In this document: positions 36,201 through 49,607 of the stretch, one piece after another
Numbering within the stretch: position 1 is the stretch's first letter
How the letters are laid out: each line of letters begins with the position of its first letter
Source of the DNA: Vitellaria paradoxa
Taxonomy: Eukaryota; Streptophyta; Magnoliopsida; Ericales; Sapotaceae
Direction: 5' to 3'
NCBI GenBank assembly: GCA_019916065.1
Contig: CM034239.1
Span: 50,047,812 to 50,111,811 of the forward strand
Length of the DNA stretch: 64,000 nt
Notes under the pieces: generated by a model
What the model was told of the DNA's origin: nothing
The model's input: the letters and a program-made list of their open reading frames with translations, nothing else
Database searches by the model: none
Position numbers and translations under genes: made by a program

Positions 36201-39200
36201 GAACCTAGTAGTGTCCTGTAAGTAAAATGCAATGTCAATTTTCCCCACATCCCTTTTGCCTTCTTGTTCTTATTTGCCTATTATTTTATATAATGGGTCA
36301 AGTTATGTTTAGATTCACTTTGTGAAGTCACACTTGGAAACCTGGGTATAAGCCATTAGTGGTGCTGCAGGAATGAAGGCCTGCATTCATCAGCCACATC
36401 AGGAACTTTCTTGGTTGATGATGGCCCTTTTTATTTTTGCATGCTGGAAATATTACTTGGAAGGCTTTCAAAATCCCTTTATAACCAGGTTTGGTTCTTG
36501 AGCTGAATGTCAGTTCTTCTTTTCCTAACATTTTATTTTATGTTTTTGGTATAGATATTCTCATGAATTCTCATTACACAGGCTTTGAAAAAAATTTCCA
36601 AGTTTGTCAAGACAAATATTCTTCCTGGGGCAATAGCAGAGGTTGGAATGCTTTGTTGTGCATGTGTTCATTCAGACCCAGAAGAGGCTGTTGTTCACCT
36701 TATTGAACCCATCTTGTCGTCTGTCATATCCTCTTTAAAGGGAACACCTACTACAGGTTTTGGAGGAAGAGGAATTTCTCATGCATCAGTTTCATCCAAG
36801 GTTTTCTTTCCTTTTTTTTTTTTTTAAAGTGCCCTACAGCAAATGGTGCTTATAATTTACTTATGTTTTTTGCTATGAATTTCATGGTCTTTCTTTAGGT
36901 AAAACCCACACTTTCTCCAGCTCTTGAAACAGCAATTGACTATCAACTGAAAGTGTTATCAGTTGCCATTAGTTATGGAGGCCATGCTCTTCTTCATTAC
37001 AAGGATCAATTCAAGGAAGCAATCATGTCTGCATTTGACTCCCCATCTTGGAAGGTTTTGCTTTTGCTTATTACTTATGCATTGCTTTCTGCATATTCAT
37101 AATTAACTATATTTTTATTGATTTCTCATTTTTTTAAATGTATTTTTATTGGACATATCTGCAAAAATCGTCTCTGTTCTGGCAGTTTATATATTTTAAT
37201 TCATTGGCAACTCATCCACAATCTGTTTGTGGCAGGTTAATGGAGCTGGCGATCATGTTCTTCGATCCCTCCTTGGAAGCATGGTTCTTTATTATCCCAT
37301 TGATCAATACAAGTATATTTTCATTTTTTGTGATCTTCCGCATGCCCTTGCATTTGCAGTGAAGTATTTTGTTTCCAACATGCATTTAAGTTCCGGTTTT
37401 CTAGGTGTATTTTGCATCATCCGGCTGCTGCTGCATTAGAGGAGTGGATCAGCACAAAAGATTATTCTGATGATAATCCATTTGTGGGTCCCAAATGGCA
37501 TGTCCCAAGCAATGAAGAAGTTCAATTTGCAAATGAACTCTTGGACCTACATTTCAAATCCGCTTTAGATGATCTTCTAAAAATATGTCAGACTAAAATT
37601 CACTCTGATCCAGGTAATTGCCATATCATTTATTTATTTACCCAAAAAAAAAAAAAAGAAAAGAAGTTTCATATTCTTTTCCTATTTTGATGTATTTGCT
37701 TTATGTGTTACCTCTGTTTTTCTGGTGGATAGGGATGGTTATTTGTTGTGGAGGGATGTGTTATTGGGAATATCTGTATATTTTGATTTTTTTGAAATTC
37801 AATTATGTTGGTGCCAACTTTAATAAGATTAAATACTTTCATATAATGTGAAAGGTTTTCCTTGTTGTCAAGGTTTATAAATTGATATGATTCTTTGCAC
37901 TGCTGAATGGTATTCATGCGGTGCAGAAGGGTAGTTTTGTAAATCTACAACAGATGATGTTTTCTTGAATTGATGCCTAGGCGATTTTCATAAATCTACT
38001 ATTGAGTGATGCTTTTATTTTTAACCTGGTGCTTGAACAAGATTGGAGGGAGTATTACTATAAAATATTAACCTAAAAGGTCAAAGTTTGGATCTTCTTC
38101 AAACTCTTAAAAGTTGATCTCAAAAAATTCATTTAGTAATAACATGTTGAAAACGTTATTTTATTTTATTTTTTATTTTTATTTTTATTTTTTTTTTTAA
38201 CTTAGGAGTCCTAGAGATCTCTAACAGTACATAAGAAGGTGAAAGGATTTTTTTTTTTTTTTAAAGAAAAGAAGCTGATTAAATAATTAAAAGGGGATTT
38301 GTATGATGAATCGTATGATTTGCAGAATTATGAGCTTCTGCATATTTCATAGCAGTTTATACAAGATTAAAGTCCTCTATGATGCTCCATTTCATATGTA
38401 ACTCTGACTAATTTACGCACATCATTGCTCAGGGAATGAGAAAGATCACCTGAAAGTGACTCTTTTGCGGTTGGATTCTTCATTGCAAGGTGTATTGTCT
38501 TGCTTGCCTGATTTTAGGCCATCCTCTAGGAAAGGGATGGTTGATGATCCAGGTCATTTACCTTTCTTAATAGCTGGAGCAACTGGTGCAAGTGTTGGCA
38601 GCACTGAACTGCGGGAAAAAGCTGCTGAGATTGTACATATAGCCTGCAAGTAATATAGTTTTCTGTCAAGTGTTATTATTATTATGTAAGAACCAATTCT
38701 GGCACGTGGCTGCTGCTAATTAAACTTCCACTTTGTAGATACTTATTGGAGAAAAAATCAGATGACAGCATCCTAATGCTGCTTATCATTCGTATCATGG
38801 ATGCCTTAGGGAACTATGGTAATTAATGACTTTGATGGAATAATGCTAACTACTTGCAGTGTTTGTTATTCCTTTTTTTTTGGGGGGGGGGGGGGTTCTT
38901 CGTGTTTTTAATCATACCTTATTTTACCTAACATACAGGAGGTTCAGAATACGATGAGTGGTCAAATCACAGGCAGGCTTGGAAATTGGAATCAGCTGCT
39001 ATTATAGAACCTCCTGTAAATTTTATTGTCTCCTCTCATTCTAGAGGAAAGAGAAGGTAGGTAGTCTTTGCAGATATTCCTTTTACATGGTTCTCACTGA
39101 TGCATCAGATTTTAAATTTAGAATTTGGGATTGTTTTCATCCCAGGCCAAGGTGGGCACTTATTGACAAAGCATATATGCATAATACTTGGAGATCATCA

Positions 39201-39653
39201 CAATCATCATACCATCTCTTTCGTACAAGTGGGAATATGTCTCCATCAGATCATGTGATTCTTTTGACAGAGGACCTTCTCAATCTCTCTGTGCATAACT
39301 ATGAAACTGTCCGCATGTGAGTCCACTAATCTTCTACATTCTGCTGTCAGAACGGATTGTAGGACTATTATCTCAACTCCACTCTATCCAAGAATTGGAG
39401 ATGAATAATCCTTGTAAATTTTGTTTGGTATAAACTACCATTTTTGCATCTCCACAAATGTGAGGATTATGTTATATTTTCTTAACTGATGTGGTTCTTT
39501 AAGTGGAAGCTTGACTGATATGTTACATGGAATGATAAATGTGATATGCTATGGTTCAATCTTTTGTGGTACAAGAGGGGTAGGCTGCTTTTGATGGCAG
39601 TGAATGTGATAAGTAGTTCTGATATTTTTCTTTCTTTCTTTTTTTTTTTTTGG

Positions 39654-39684
<31 letters not shown>

Positions 39685-42442
39685 TGGGGGGGGGGATGTT
39701 GGGTGGGTGAGTATGATCATCTTCTGAGGTGTCTTTGTACTGTAATGTGCTTTTGAAAATGGAAATTCTTAGAATGTTGTGTTTTTGGGCACGTGTAATG
39801 ATGATTGGTGACATTTTTTTGTCTACCGTGAACAATAATATGTAAATGTTGTGGTTATGCTGCAGGAGTTCTAATTGACATTATTGTCTTTGCCCTTGTC
39901 TAGACAATGATGGTGAGGCCTAAGCTGTCCTATAAATTGTTAATGTATTAACTTCTCATCAAAGTGTGCTCTTCTATTTTTTGATAAATAAATTCTGCTC
40001 TTTTATAATAGTTTGTTATGTTTGTGACTCAAATGAATTTGGTGCTCCAGTTCTCATATATTGACCCCTGGGATTTCAGTCTCTAGTTCACGAGGAAGAA
40101 TGTGCTAGTCATTTTTGGTTAACAGTTAACACTCACCACTGCGAGATTTAATATGCTGCTCATTTTGTAGAGATTGCTTTTCTGTTTGTCAGGCTTCAAG
40201 TAGTTTGAAATTCAACTGGAAGTAATAAACTTACATATCTCAGTCATGGTTTACTGATCCTTCATTTGGCGTATTATGTTTTTCATTCCTTGTTATATGG
40301 TCCTTGATGGCTTTCTAATTCTCCCTTGTTTGCATAGCTTTTTCTTGTTCCATTATTGTTTTTTTGAATCTGATTTTATTTGTCATATTTACACCAGACT
40401 TGCTGGGAAGGCCCTTCTGAAAATGATAAAACGATGGCCATCTCTGATTTCAAAGTGTGTGCTCAGTGCTACTGAGAACTTAAGGAACCCCAACTCACCA
40501 GAATATGCAGTCCTAGGTTCTTGTGCAGTCCTTTCTTCGCAAACGGTTCTCAAGCATCTGACAATGGTATTTATCTTGGACAAAGTGCCTAGACAAATTT
40601 TACTCAATAAGGAGAAAAGTTTAATTGTTTGGCCAAAATCTGTGTAGTGATTTTTCTCCTTTCAATCCAGGATTCAAATGCATTTTCTTCGTTTATCCTT
40701 GGAGTTCTTTCGAGGTGATTATATTTAACAATTTGGCTAGAGCTACTTCTGTTTTCTTTTGGAGATATTTTATGTTTTACAGTCTGTTTCTTACTCTGAT
40801 TTTATTTTTCCACCTTTTCTCTGTAGCTCCCATCATGAATCACTGAAAGCTCAGAAAGCTATCAATGAGGTAAAGATCTCATGTAATATTGTATAGAGGC
40901 TATGTGTTTGGTTATATAATTGTCTTCTGAATGGCAACAGCTTTTTGTCAAATTCAACATCTATTTTGCGGGACTCCCTAGAAGCATCCTTAGGACATCA
41001 GACATCCATTCAGATGGGCCAGACTTGGCAGATTTGGTTTCGCAGATTGGTCGTACAAGTTTTGGATCTTCCAACTTGCATTGGCGGTAAACAATTTATT
41101 GTTTGGATTGACATCCTTCATATATGTTTACTTCTATGCTTCTGTTTCACGTATCTAATGGTCTATGTTGATGTGGTGTTGGTATATCTCGATAGGCATA
41201 TAAATAAACTTGTATGATTATTTTTGATACTTTGCTGCACTTGAAAACTCATAAAAATCTTATAGATTTCTTGGATGAATTGACTTTTTTTTGGCCTTTC
41301 TCAGGTATAATCTGATGGCTAATAGAGTTCTGTTATTGTTGGCCATGGCATCGAGGAATGATCCAAATTCATCTTCGAAAATTCTAAGTGAAACTGCTGG
41401 TTAGTGGACATCATGGTGTGGCCATAGACTTAGCTGGAAAATTGAATTTGTTATAGCTGTTTTCCTGTGTATTATGCATGTCTTTTTCTCGTGATGATTA
41501 AAAGTAACCTTGAAATCAATTAAATTCAATGTCTTTTCAGGCCATTTCTTAAAGAATTTAAAAAGTCAACTTCCTCAGACGAGAATGCTTGCAATATCTG
41601 CTTTAAATCAGCTGTTGAAAGAATCACCTTATAAATTGTCAGCTGAGAAACAGGCTGATTTATCTGTGGATTTTCAAGGACATAACAAGTCCTCCCTTGA
41701 GGGAGCTTTAAGTCAAATATTTCAAGAAGAAGGATTTTTTAACGAGACTTTGAATAGCCTTTCTCACGTCCATATAATAACTGATACTGAAAGTGCAGCT
41801 TCCCGAGGCAATCATGGAAATTCTTCCTTCCAGAGTTTGGCAGACAAATCTATCACTCGTTTTTATTTTGACTTTTCATCTTCGTGGCCACGTACCCCCA
41901 GCTGGATTTCTTTACTGGGAAGCGATACTTTTTACTCGAACTTTGCCCGCATATTTAAGCGGCTCGTTCAAGAATGTGGCATGCCTGTTTTACTGGCACT
42001 TAGAGGTGCATTGGAGGAGTTCACAAATGCCAAGGAGAGGTCAAAACAGTGTGTTGCTGCTGAGGCATTGGCTGGAGCACTGCATTCTGATGTTGAAGGC
42101 CTTTTGGAAGCATGGGACAGCTGGCTGATGGTTCAGTTACAGAATGTCATTCTTGCTCCATCAGTGGAATCTATACCAGAGTGGGCAGCTTGCATACGTT
42201 ATGCTGTTACTGGAAAAGGGAAATATGGAACAAAAGTTCCACTTCTGAGGGAAAAAATCATGAATTGCCTGGCCACGCCTTTACCGCCAATGGTAACTAC
42301 AACTGTAGTTGCCAAACGCTTTGCTTTTCTTTCAGCTGCACTTTTAGAAGTGTCCCCATCGAGAATGCCAATTGCTGAAATTCAGCTCCATAGGAAACTT
42401 CTGGAGGAGTTGTTGGGTAATATGAGCCATTCATCTGCCCAG
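27243..42442 (+). CDS. PA200: proteasome activator PA200, intact exons 1-27
   Basis: Encodes the N-terminal 1465 residues of PA200 (Blm10/PSME4 family), the large HEAT-repeat protein that caps the 20S proteasome. It begins MHLYNAWLPPPVAEETK, as in Arabidopsis PA200. Exons: 27243-27403, 29123-29225, 29321-29433, 30002-30124, 32024-32125, 32218-32383, 34778-34894, 34999-35066, 35159-35260, 35358-35574, 35776-36006, 36090-36217, 36371-36488, 36582-36800, 36899-37054, 37236-37312, 37405-37613, 38433-38649, 38739-38818, 38939-39056, 39146-39316, 40398-40566, 40671-40714, 40827-40869, 40941-41086, 41305-41399, 41541-42442. Lengths sum to 4395 bp, exactly 1465 codons, with no stop. Conserved stretches include VRLFLPTNVENQDFFS, IDRGQYSKNEHLSETVAAAT, LLGMDANDPPKTLATMQLIG and KSITRFYFDFSSSWPRTPSW. 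Intron 3 uses a GC donor. If intron 27 is not spliced, the frame adds 20 residues and stops at 42503-42505. Confidence 0.92.
30565..30715 (+). mobile_element. probable tRNA-derived SINE in PA200 intron 4
   Basis: GAGGGCCTAGCTCAAGTGG resembles box A, and GTCAGTTTGAGATATCC about 60 bases later is a worn box B. A body ending CTGGTGGGACAGCCCTTTT follows. I could not find a target duplication. Confidence 0.4.
33470..34410 (+). pseudogene. L1-type LINE reverse transcriptase remnant in intron 6
   Basis: Broken plus-strand frames spell a plant L1 polyprotein: VLWLKGGDRNTNFFHRMANA (the link before RT), SLNGDEAPGPNGWTIAFF, a worn IPKK segment, ETLANRLKKVLPTHIS, and ICKLDVEKAYE (RT core motif A region). 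Many stops and shifts interrupt it. It lies in intron 6 (32384-34777) and probably explains that intron's length. Confidence 0.8.
39653..39681. repeat. GT microsatellite in intron 21
   Basis: About 13 GT units preceded by a T run and followed by G runs, in a PA200 intron. Confidence 0.9.
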
Positions 42443-43236
42443 GTAAGCATACTTATATATTTTGGCCAACTCTCACATCACTGTTGTACTATTCATTATT
42501 TTTAAGGGAACAAATTGTTGGTTCTTATCTCAAAAGTGCTCATTTAGTGATTTGATGCGTGACCTTCCTACATTGGGAGTAACTTCTTATAAAATAAATT
42601 ATGCTGTTTATTGGCAAATTTTGTGTAACAACAATGAACTTTGGAATCTATATATGCTTTTCCTTCTTTTTTGTCTTTGGAGAAGGGGATCTACAAATTG
42701 CTTGTTTTTAAACCAACTGACTTAAAGCATCGTATTGACTTCATTTTGTTTATTTTAATTTTGCCTAGTTATGTCAAGCATGATGTCATTTGTTATCTAA
42801 TTGAAATCCTCCTTCTGCTTTGTTTGTTTTCTTTTTCTTTTTAGTTCTTTGTTTCCTATGAAACATAGTCAATGCTACTTATGCTTATACGAGTAACACA
42901 ATTTTCTAAAAAACATCTCCAAGTATTTTTTTTATATCCTTTTCCCCTTTTCATTATGCATTTTCAGCTTTGCAAAACTCTTGTCAGGCACTTTTGTTCC
43001 CAAATCTCCCTCTTAAGAAACTAACAGACGCTGAGCTTCAAATTTATGAACCTTCTTTTTGAATGCTGCCTACTTTATTGTCTTCGTTTCACCCTACCTT
43101 ATCTATATCTTGATTGTAGGGAATAGATTCCAGATATATAGTTTATATATTCTTTTCTATGCTTTCAATTTTCTATGTTGAGAGCATAAACTAGTAATAA
43201 ATATTATAAAGTTGCCATTGTATCTAATAACATGAA
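42443..43236 (+). other. 5' part of PA200 intron 27
   Basis: GT donor at 42443. AT-rich intronic DNA with no gene seen. If unspliced, the frame from exon 27 reads 20 residues further to TAA at 42503-42505. Confidence 0.6.
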
Positions 43237-43272
43237 ATTTTAGAACCCTGAGGGTTAGCTCCACTGATAAAA
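43237..43272 (+). mobile_element. 5' part of a SINE split by a gypsy element
   Basis: CCCTGAGGGTTAGCTCCACTG is a tRNA-like box A region. The rest of the SINE (54133-54245) continues after the gypsy insertion. The last five bases, TAAAA, are the gypsy target duplication. Confidence 0.6.
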
Positions 43273-44619
43273 TAATGCAGCCAAGGAGAAGCAAACAGCA
43301 ACAATAGATGATATTAGAGAGAAAAAAGTGATAACTCAGCTTAGGGCTGAAAAGAAACAAACGCAGCTTTGCTGTCTTTGAAATAACACCAAAATATGAA
43401 TATCCCTGCTGCAACATTAAGAGACTATATATAATAATCTTGGTAACCCTAAAATCTTGACCCTTCATTTTAACCAAACCAAACCAACCAAACCAAGCCT
43501 TTTCCCACTAGGTGGGGTCGGCTATATGGATTTGTCGACGCCAATTAGATCTATTTAGGGGCATGTCCTCCGATAAATCTAGGTAGGTCAGGTCATGTTT
43601 AATGGTTTCTTTCCAGCTTCTCTTAGGTCTTCCTCTACCTCTCCTACTCCTGGCAATCTCCATACTTTCACACCTTCTAACAAGTGCCTCTGCTAGACGC
43701 CTTCTAACATGGCCAAACCATCTTAATCGGTTTTCTCTCATTTGATCTTCAATCGGTGCTATTCCTACTTTGCCCCTAATCTCCTCGTTCCTAATCCTAT
43801 CTTTCCTTTTAATCCCGCACATCCACCTTAACATCCTCATCTCTGCAACTGTCATCTTCTACCATGATGATGCTTTACTGCCTAACACTCTGATCCATAT
43901 AGTAGCGCTGGTCTAACCGCTACCTTATAATACTTTCCTTTCACCTTGAGGGGGATTTTTCGGTCGCACAAAACCCCTGAAGCACTCCTCCATTTGGTCC
44001 ACCCAGCTTGAATCCTGTGACTTACATCAGTATCAATCCCTCCATCTTGTTGCACCATAGACCCAAGGTACCTAAATTTATCTTTCTCTACAATCTTTTG
44101 TGTGCCTAAACTTACTTCTATACTACCCGTTATTCTACTTTGACTAAACTTACATTCCATATATTCCGTCTTACATCGGCTTAGCCTAAATCCTTTTGTC
44201 TCTAATGTATCCCGCCACAATTCTAGCTTAGCATTCACTCCTTCTCTCGTCTCATCTACTAAAACAATATCATCTGCAAATAGTATACACCACGGCACCT
44301 CATCCTAAATATGCCTTGTAATCTCATCTATAACTAAAGCAAACAAGTACGGGCTTAACGCTGAGCCTTGATGTAAACCAATCGTGATAGGGAACTCATT
44401 AGTCTCTCCACTAGTCGTCCGTATAGATGTCATGGCTCTATCATACATGTCCTTTATTGCCTCAATTGACCCTTCATTTTAAAGAAAAAAATAAATCCTA
44501 ACCATCCAATCTCATTAGAAGTCACATGCTAGTCACTTGATCCCATTAGTTATTTTTAAAAGAACTCATAAGCATGAAAATAAATAGACTCTAATTAATT
44601 AAGCTTTGCTCCTGCATCA
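43273..44619 (-). repeat. gypsy 3' LTR (left), interrupted by an RTE LINE
   Basis: Starts TAATGCAG and ends CTCCTGCATCA, matching the right LTR piece by piece (GATATTAGAGAGAAAAAAG, ATATGAATATCCCTGCTG, AAAAGAACTCATAAGCATG). Without the RTE insert it is about 340 bp. Confidence 0.85.
43474..44465 (-). mobile_element. RTE-clade LINE, 5'-truncated, 17-bp TSD
   Basis: The 17-bp sequence TTGACCCTTCATTTTAA is present at 43457-43473 and 44466-44482. On minus, the frames encode the end of an RTE reverse transcriptase: [40 protein letters not shown] (catalytic ADD), [14 protein letters not shown], then EMRMLRWMCGIKRKDRIRNE and RENRLRWFGHVRRR. One in-frame stop precedes the FADD motif and the frame breaks near 43860-43880. 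The 3' end is a TTTGG/TTGG simple repeat, not poly(A), as is typical of RTE elements. Confidence 0.88.
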
Positions 44620-46356
44620 ACCCCCCTGGGTTGGTAGAACTCAACTCCGATGAGAAAACCTTGGTAGTCTCTTCATATATTTCAGGATCAATCTTCTTCA
44701 ACTCTTCTTCGGCAATCCATGTGCTTTCAATAGCTGGTTTACCCAACCATTTCACCAAGAATCGCTTATATTTGTTGCCTCTTCTAGACGTAACTTCTTT
44801 AACATCAAGTAAATCTTCAATGATATCATTCTTCACCTTTGGTAGTTGTTTAACCTGTTCTTCAACAGTTTCAGTGTCTCCATCAAACCCATCAAAGGAA
44901 TACAAATCAGAAACATTAAAGATGGGGTTGAAATGCAAATCTGGTGGCAGCTCAAGCAAATAAGCATTTGAACTTATTCTCTTCAACACCTTACATGGAC
45001 CAAACTTCCTTGCCTTAAGTTTATGATAAGTTCCTTTAGGAAACCTGTCACGCCTTAAATGCACCAAAACCATATCTTCTTTTTCAAACTCTTTCACACG
45101 ACGATGTTGGTTTGCTCTTGTGGCATAGATTTCATTGCTATTCTTGAGAGCATTCCTCACTTCTTCATGCACCTTTTGAATATGATTGGCAAAGGCTTCT
45201 CCATCATCACTAACTCGTGCTTCTTGTGGCAATGGAACTAAGTCCAAGACATGTTGAGGTCTCAATCCATAAGCTGCTTCAAAAGAAGTCTTCTTGATGG
45301 TTCTGTTTATTGAATTGTTGCATGTAAATTTAGCTTGTGCTATGATAGAATCCCATGTCTTTACATGATTCTCAACAAGACATCACAGCATATTATCTAA
45401 ACTTCAATTAATTACTTCTGTCTATCCATCAGTTTGCGGGTGACAAGTGCTAGAATACTTCAAATCAGTCCCAAATTTATGCCATAAAGTCCTCCGAAGT
45501 GTCCCATGAACTTCACATCTCTGTCAGATACAATAGATGATGGAATACCATATAGTCTTACCACTTCTTTGAAGAATAACTCAGCAACGTGTATAGCATC
45601 AGAAGTTTTTGAACAAGGAATAAAATGAACCATTTTGGAGAAACGGTCAACTACAACAAGGATAGAGTCATATCCCTTTGATGTCTTTGGTAGCCCCAAC
45701 ACAAAATCCATGCTCAGATCAATCCAAGGAGCTGCTGGTTCTAGGTATACAAACTAGTGTTTTGTGAACAACCCTTGCCAACTTGGCATGCATGGCAACG
45801 TTTTATCAATTTGCTCACATCCTTGTACGTTCCTGGCCAAAAATAACGTTCACTAACCATTGCCAATGTCTTGTCTTTGCCAAAATGTCTGCCCAATCCA
45901 TTACCATGAAGTTCTCTGATAACTTGTTCATGCAAAGACTCTTTTGAAATGCACAATTGACTGCCCTTGAATAAATACCCATCTTGCAATCTATATGGCA
46001 GCATGTTATCCCCTTCTGGTTTTTTCAATTTGGCAACAATTTCTCCAAAAGTTAGGTCATCTTTATACTAGTTTTTCAACTCTTCAAAGCTAGTAACTTG
46101 GGTTGCCAACATAGTTAATAGTAACTTGGGTTGCCAACTCTTCAACTCTTTTGCTCAAGGCATTTGCAACTTTGTTTGACTCACCAGTCTTATATCTAAT
46201 TGAAAAATTAAATTCTTTCAAGAAAGAACTCCACTTTATATGACGAGAATTCAGCTTCTTTTGAGAATTTAAATACCTCAATGCTTGATGATCAGAATAA
46301 ACCACCGACTCTTGATATGCCAAGTAATGCTGCCAATGATGAATTGCTATCACCAA
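44591..46356 (-). pseudogene. gypsy RNase H end, integrase and chromodomain
   Basis: Broken minus-strand pol. 46356-46090 holds the RNase H and connection region (YSDHQALRYLNSQKKLN, YKTGESNKVANALSKR). 46028-45741 holds the HHCC zinc finger (GRHFGKDKTLAMVSERYFWPG, RCHACQVGKG). 45711-45460 holds the integrase core ([33 protein letters not shown]). 45265-44591 holds the integrase C-terminus and a chromodomain (RRGNKYKRFLVKWLGKPAIE, STWIAEEELK). The chromodomain puts it in the chromovirus lineage. Confidence 0.88.
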
Positions 46357-46662
46357 AGCATAGAATCTTAGGTCATAATTGAATAGTGTCTGTTCAAGAT
46401 ATTATTATTAGAGAATTTATTATGATTGATTGTAATTTTCTTATTTCCCTTCTTATTGACAGCCTTGATTGGCTGCCTTTCCTATTTTGATTGTAAGCCA
46501 ATAATATAAATATAATATATGGGAGAGGGGGAAGACACATACCTCTAATTCCTATTTTTGATATTTCAACATGGTATCAGAGTAGGAAAATTAAAAAAAA
46601 AAAAAAGAAGAAGAGAGAGATCGTCGGAAACCTAAGCTGTCATGCACTGTTCTTGTCACTAG

Positions 46663-47132
46663 CATGGTTCAAAAAATCGTCCGAGACGCCGAGATATCGT
46701 CCGAGACGTATCGGACTCAATGGATGGCGCGACGAGATCTCAACCCGCATCAAAGAAATGTGTTAAGAATAGTCATTTCGCGCTGTCACGGCCGAGATAA
46801 GCTGATATCTTGGCGATACACTAAGACGACTAACTGTCACGGCGAGAAATTGACAAGACAAACGATTTTTTCGGTGATTTGTGTAAAAGAGGAAAAAAAA
46901 ATTAGCTTATTCGCATGTTATATGTAGTTATCTAATGTTTAGTAAAAGAACTACTATATGTTTTGGTTATGTAATATATCCATTTTATTATTTAGAATAT
47001 TTCTATATTTTTTGATTTTTTAAATTAAAAAAATAAAATATCACGTATCGCCCGATATCGTGACGTGACATCGCAACCGCATCAAAAATTCTCAAGCCGA
47101 TACAATGCCCGCGACCGAGACGTTGAACCATG
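46663..47132. mobile_element. hAT-like MITE in the copia leader
   Basis: 470 bp with perfect 10-bp inverted ends CATGGTTCAA/TTGAACCATG. Flanks are GTCACTAG (46655-46662) and GTCACTGG (47133-47140), an 8-bp duplication with one mismatch, as in hAT elements. The two ends are rich in CG words such as CGTCCGAGACG and CGATATCG, and the middle is AT-rich. The frame at 46664-46927 has no domain and is not called. Confidence 0.6.
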
Positions 47133-49322
47133 GTCACTGGTGGCATTTCCGGTCATTGGAGTTGACCTCTGATACCCTCAAATGACTCCTTGGTGTCAGG
47201 TGACCTAAGCCCACCTAGCCTCGTCGCTGGCAACCAAGGGATGCGACCTCACGCGCTAGCTCCTCGACTGCTCCGGATCTCACGCGCCGCGAGATCTTTT
47301 ACATGTGACAGCGCGTCTTACCGAAGAACTTCCAGCTGCCTCCGACGACCATCGCCTGATGTGAGCGACTGGTTTTCTTGATGTTTTGGTTGGATTGCTA
47401 AGGTCCAAAACCCCTATCGGTCTCTACGAAGTCGTTGCTATTCGTATGTAGTTCTGAACCCTTTCTCCCTAGCTGCTGTTCGAATGTGGTCTCTACATAG
47501 TGCTGTTGTTCGTTTGAGGTTCTCAGTTGTGATATCTATTGCTTCTCAAAGAGGTTTTACCCTTGTTCAATCTTTGATTCATTGGTGATTGTTTTCTAAT
47601 TTCTTTCTGCCAGATATTTTTTTTACTGGACTTTTGCAAGTTTCATTAAATTGATTGTGGATTCTCCTAAGTTAGCATATTTGTTCGTGTTTTTTCATTA
47701 ATTATGTCAAAGTCTGATTCTTCGTCCAGTATGAATTTGCTTCAAGCTGTTTTCCTAAAAGCTGATGATGTTCCTCGTTCTATTACATTAAAGAAATTAA
47801 ATGGTGATAATTGTTTGAGTTAGGCACATGCAGTTAGAATTTTCCTTTGTGGGGAAAACAAACTGTGATATATCACTGATGAACCACCTTCTTCTACTGA
47901 TTCTAAGTATAATGTTTGGATGGGTGAGGATGCTGTTGCAATGGGTCTTCTGTGGCACAGTTTAGAGGATTCGGTTACCACTACTATTGAATTCTGTGAT
48001 TCCTCGAAAAAGATATGAGATTTCCTTGTTGAATCCTATTCTCAAAAGAGTAACATATCTCGAGTTTATATGAACAGATGTTTTCAGCAAAATAGGGTGA
48101 AAGATCGTTATTTGAATATCACAGTTACTTGAAAAGCTTATGAGAGTAGTTGTTGCATTATCGCCCTTTCAGTATAGACTTGACGCAGCAGAAGAAATAT
48201 TGAGAAGAATTCATGATTGCAAATTTTCTGTCTAACCTTAATCCTACCCTATGAGGATTTAAGGATCAAGTCTTAGCGAGACATTACCCATTGCTATAAG
48301 TGCTTATGCCTGTGGACAACGATCCTCATTAGGCAGTTGTGCTTTCATTAGTGATCATACAGTGACACCTACTGATTCATCAGCTTTTGTTAGTCATCAC
48401 AGTTGTGGTGGCTCTTCTCGAGGCTCTCGTGGTGGAAGAAATACTCGAGGCGGAAATTGAGGTGGAGGCAGATCTTCTTGGTAATAGAGGTGATCTTAAG
48501 CGTGACTTCTGCGGAGGAACCAATCATACAGAATTTTTTTGTTGAAAGAAGTATGGTAAATCAGAGCAGGCACATCATGTTAATCATCATGGTTCTATGC
48601 AACTTTTAGTTTCTCATAGTGATACTCAAAAGTCTGATTCTCTGGAGACATTCACTCTGGGTTCATCCCAACTTCAGGAGCTTTCCCTGTGTGTTTCTAT
48701 TCCTTTTACTTCCGCTGCTACCTTGGCCAATTTTGGTAACTCGGCTCTTGTGGCCTCCTCTTCTCCATCTTGCATTTTTGATTTAGGAGCCAGTTTGCAT
48801 ATGTCTGGTAATTCTTTCTCATTCTCTAACATTGGTCATCCTAATCATACTATTGTGTTAGCTGATAGTTCGTCTCGTTCTTTTTCTGGCAAAGGGACTC
48901 TTTGTCTCTTGCTATCTCTAAATCTGCATTCTAGTCTTTATGTATCCCAATTTCCTTTTAATTTGCTTTCTGTGAATCAGCTTACTAAGTTATTAAATTG
49001 TTCAATGGCATTTTTTTCCAACTTGTGTCTTTTAGGATCTCAAGATGAAGAAGACGATTGGTTTAGGGCATGAGAGGGATGACCTTTACTATCTTGATTG
49101 TGATCGTCCTCTAGAACACCCATCTTCTATAGCTCTCCGCACTACTCTCTCTCCCCTCTTCAGTAACATCTTCGCTTGGGTCATCCCTTTTAGCTAGATT
49201 AAAGTACATTGTGCCAAATTTGAGTTCTGTATTGAGTCTAAAATGTGAAGCTTGTTAGTATGGCAAGCATCACCATAGTACTTATTCTAGTCGTGTCAAC
49301 CGTCAGTCTGAGTCCTTTACTG

Positions 49323-49607
49323 TGTTAGGAACACAATCAATAACAGAGAGAGCAAGAAGAATAAATCAATCAAAAACAAGAACACAAGATTTTTACGAGG
49401 TTCGGCTAATTGTGCCTACGTCCTCGGAATTGCAGAGAGATTTTCACTATTTTGAAGAAAGAATTACATACAACGGCTGTAGGGTTTTCCGCTCCATGGA
49501 CTAAGCCTCAGAAAAAATCCCAAAACAAAACCACACAACATTATTTCGGGTCGGGTCATTATCCAGATCACCGCACACAAAAACAGACTCCACACTAAAT
49601 CCCAACA
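49323..49607. mobile_element. solo LTR inside the copia integrase
   Basis: 285 bp bounded by TGTTAGGAAC and AATCCCAACA (TG...CA), flanked exactly by TACTG at 49318-49322 and 49608-49612. Removing it and one TACTG restores the copia integrase reading FTVVHIDVWGPP. It includes the stretch TTTACGAGGTTCGGC. No internal region is left, so this is a recombination product of a full element. Confidence 0.88.
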
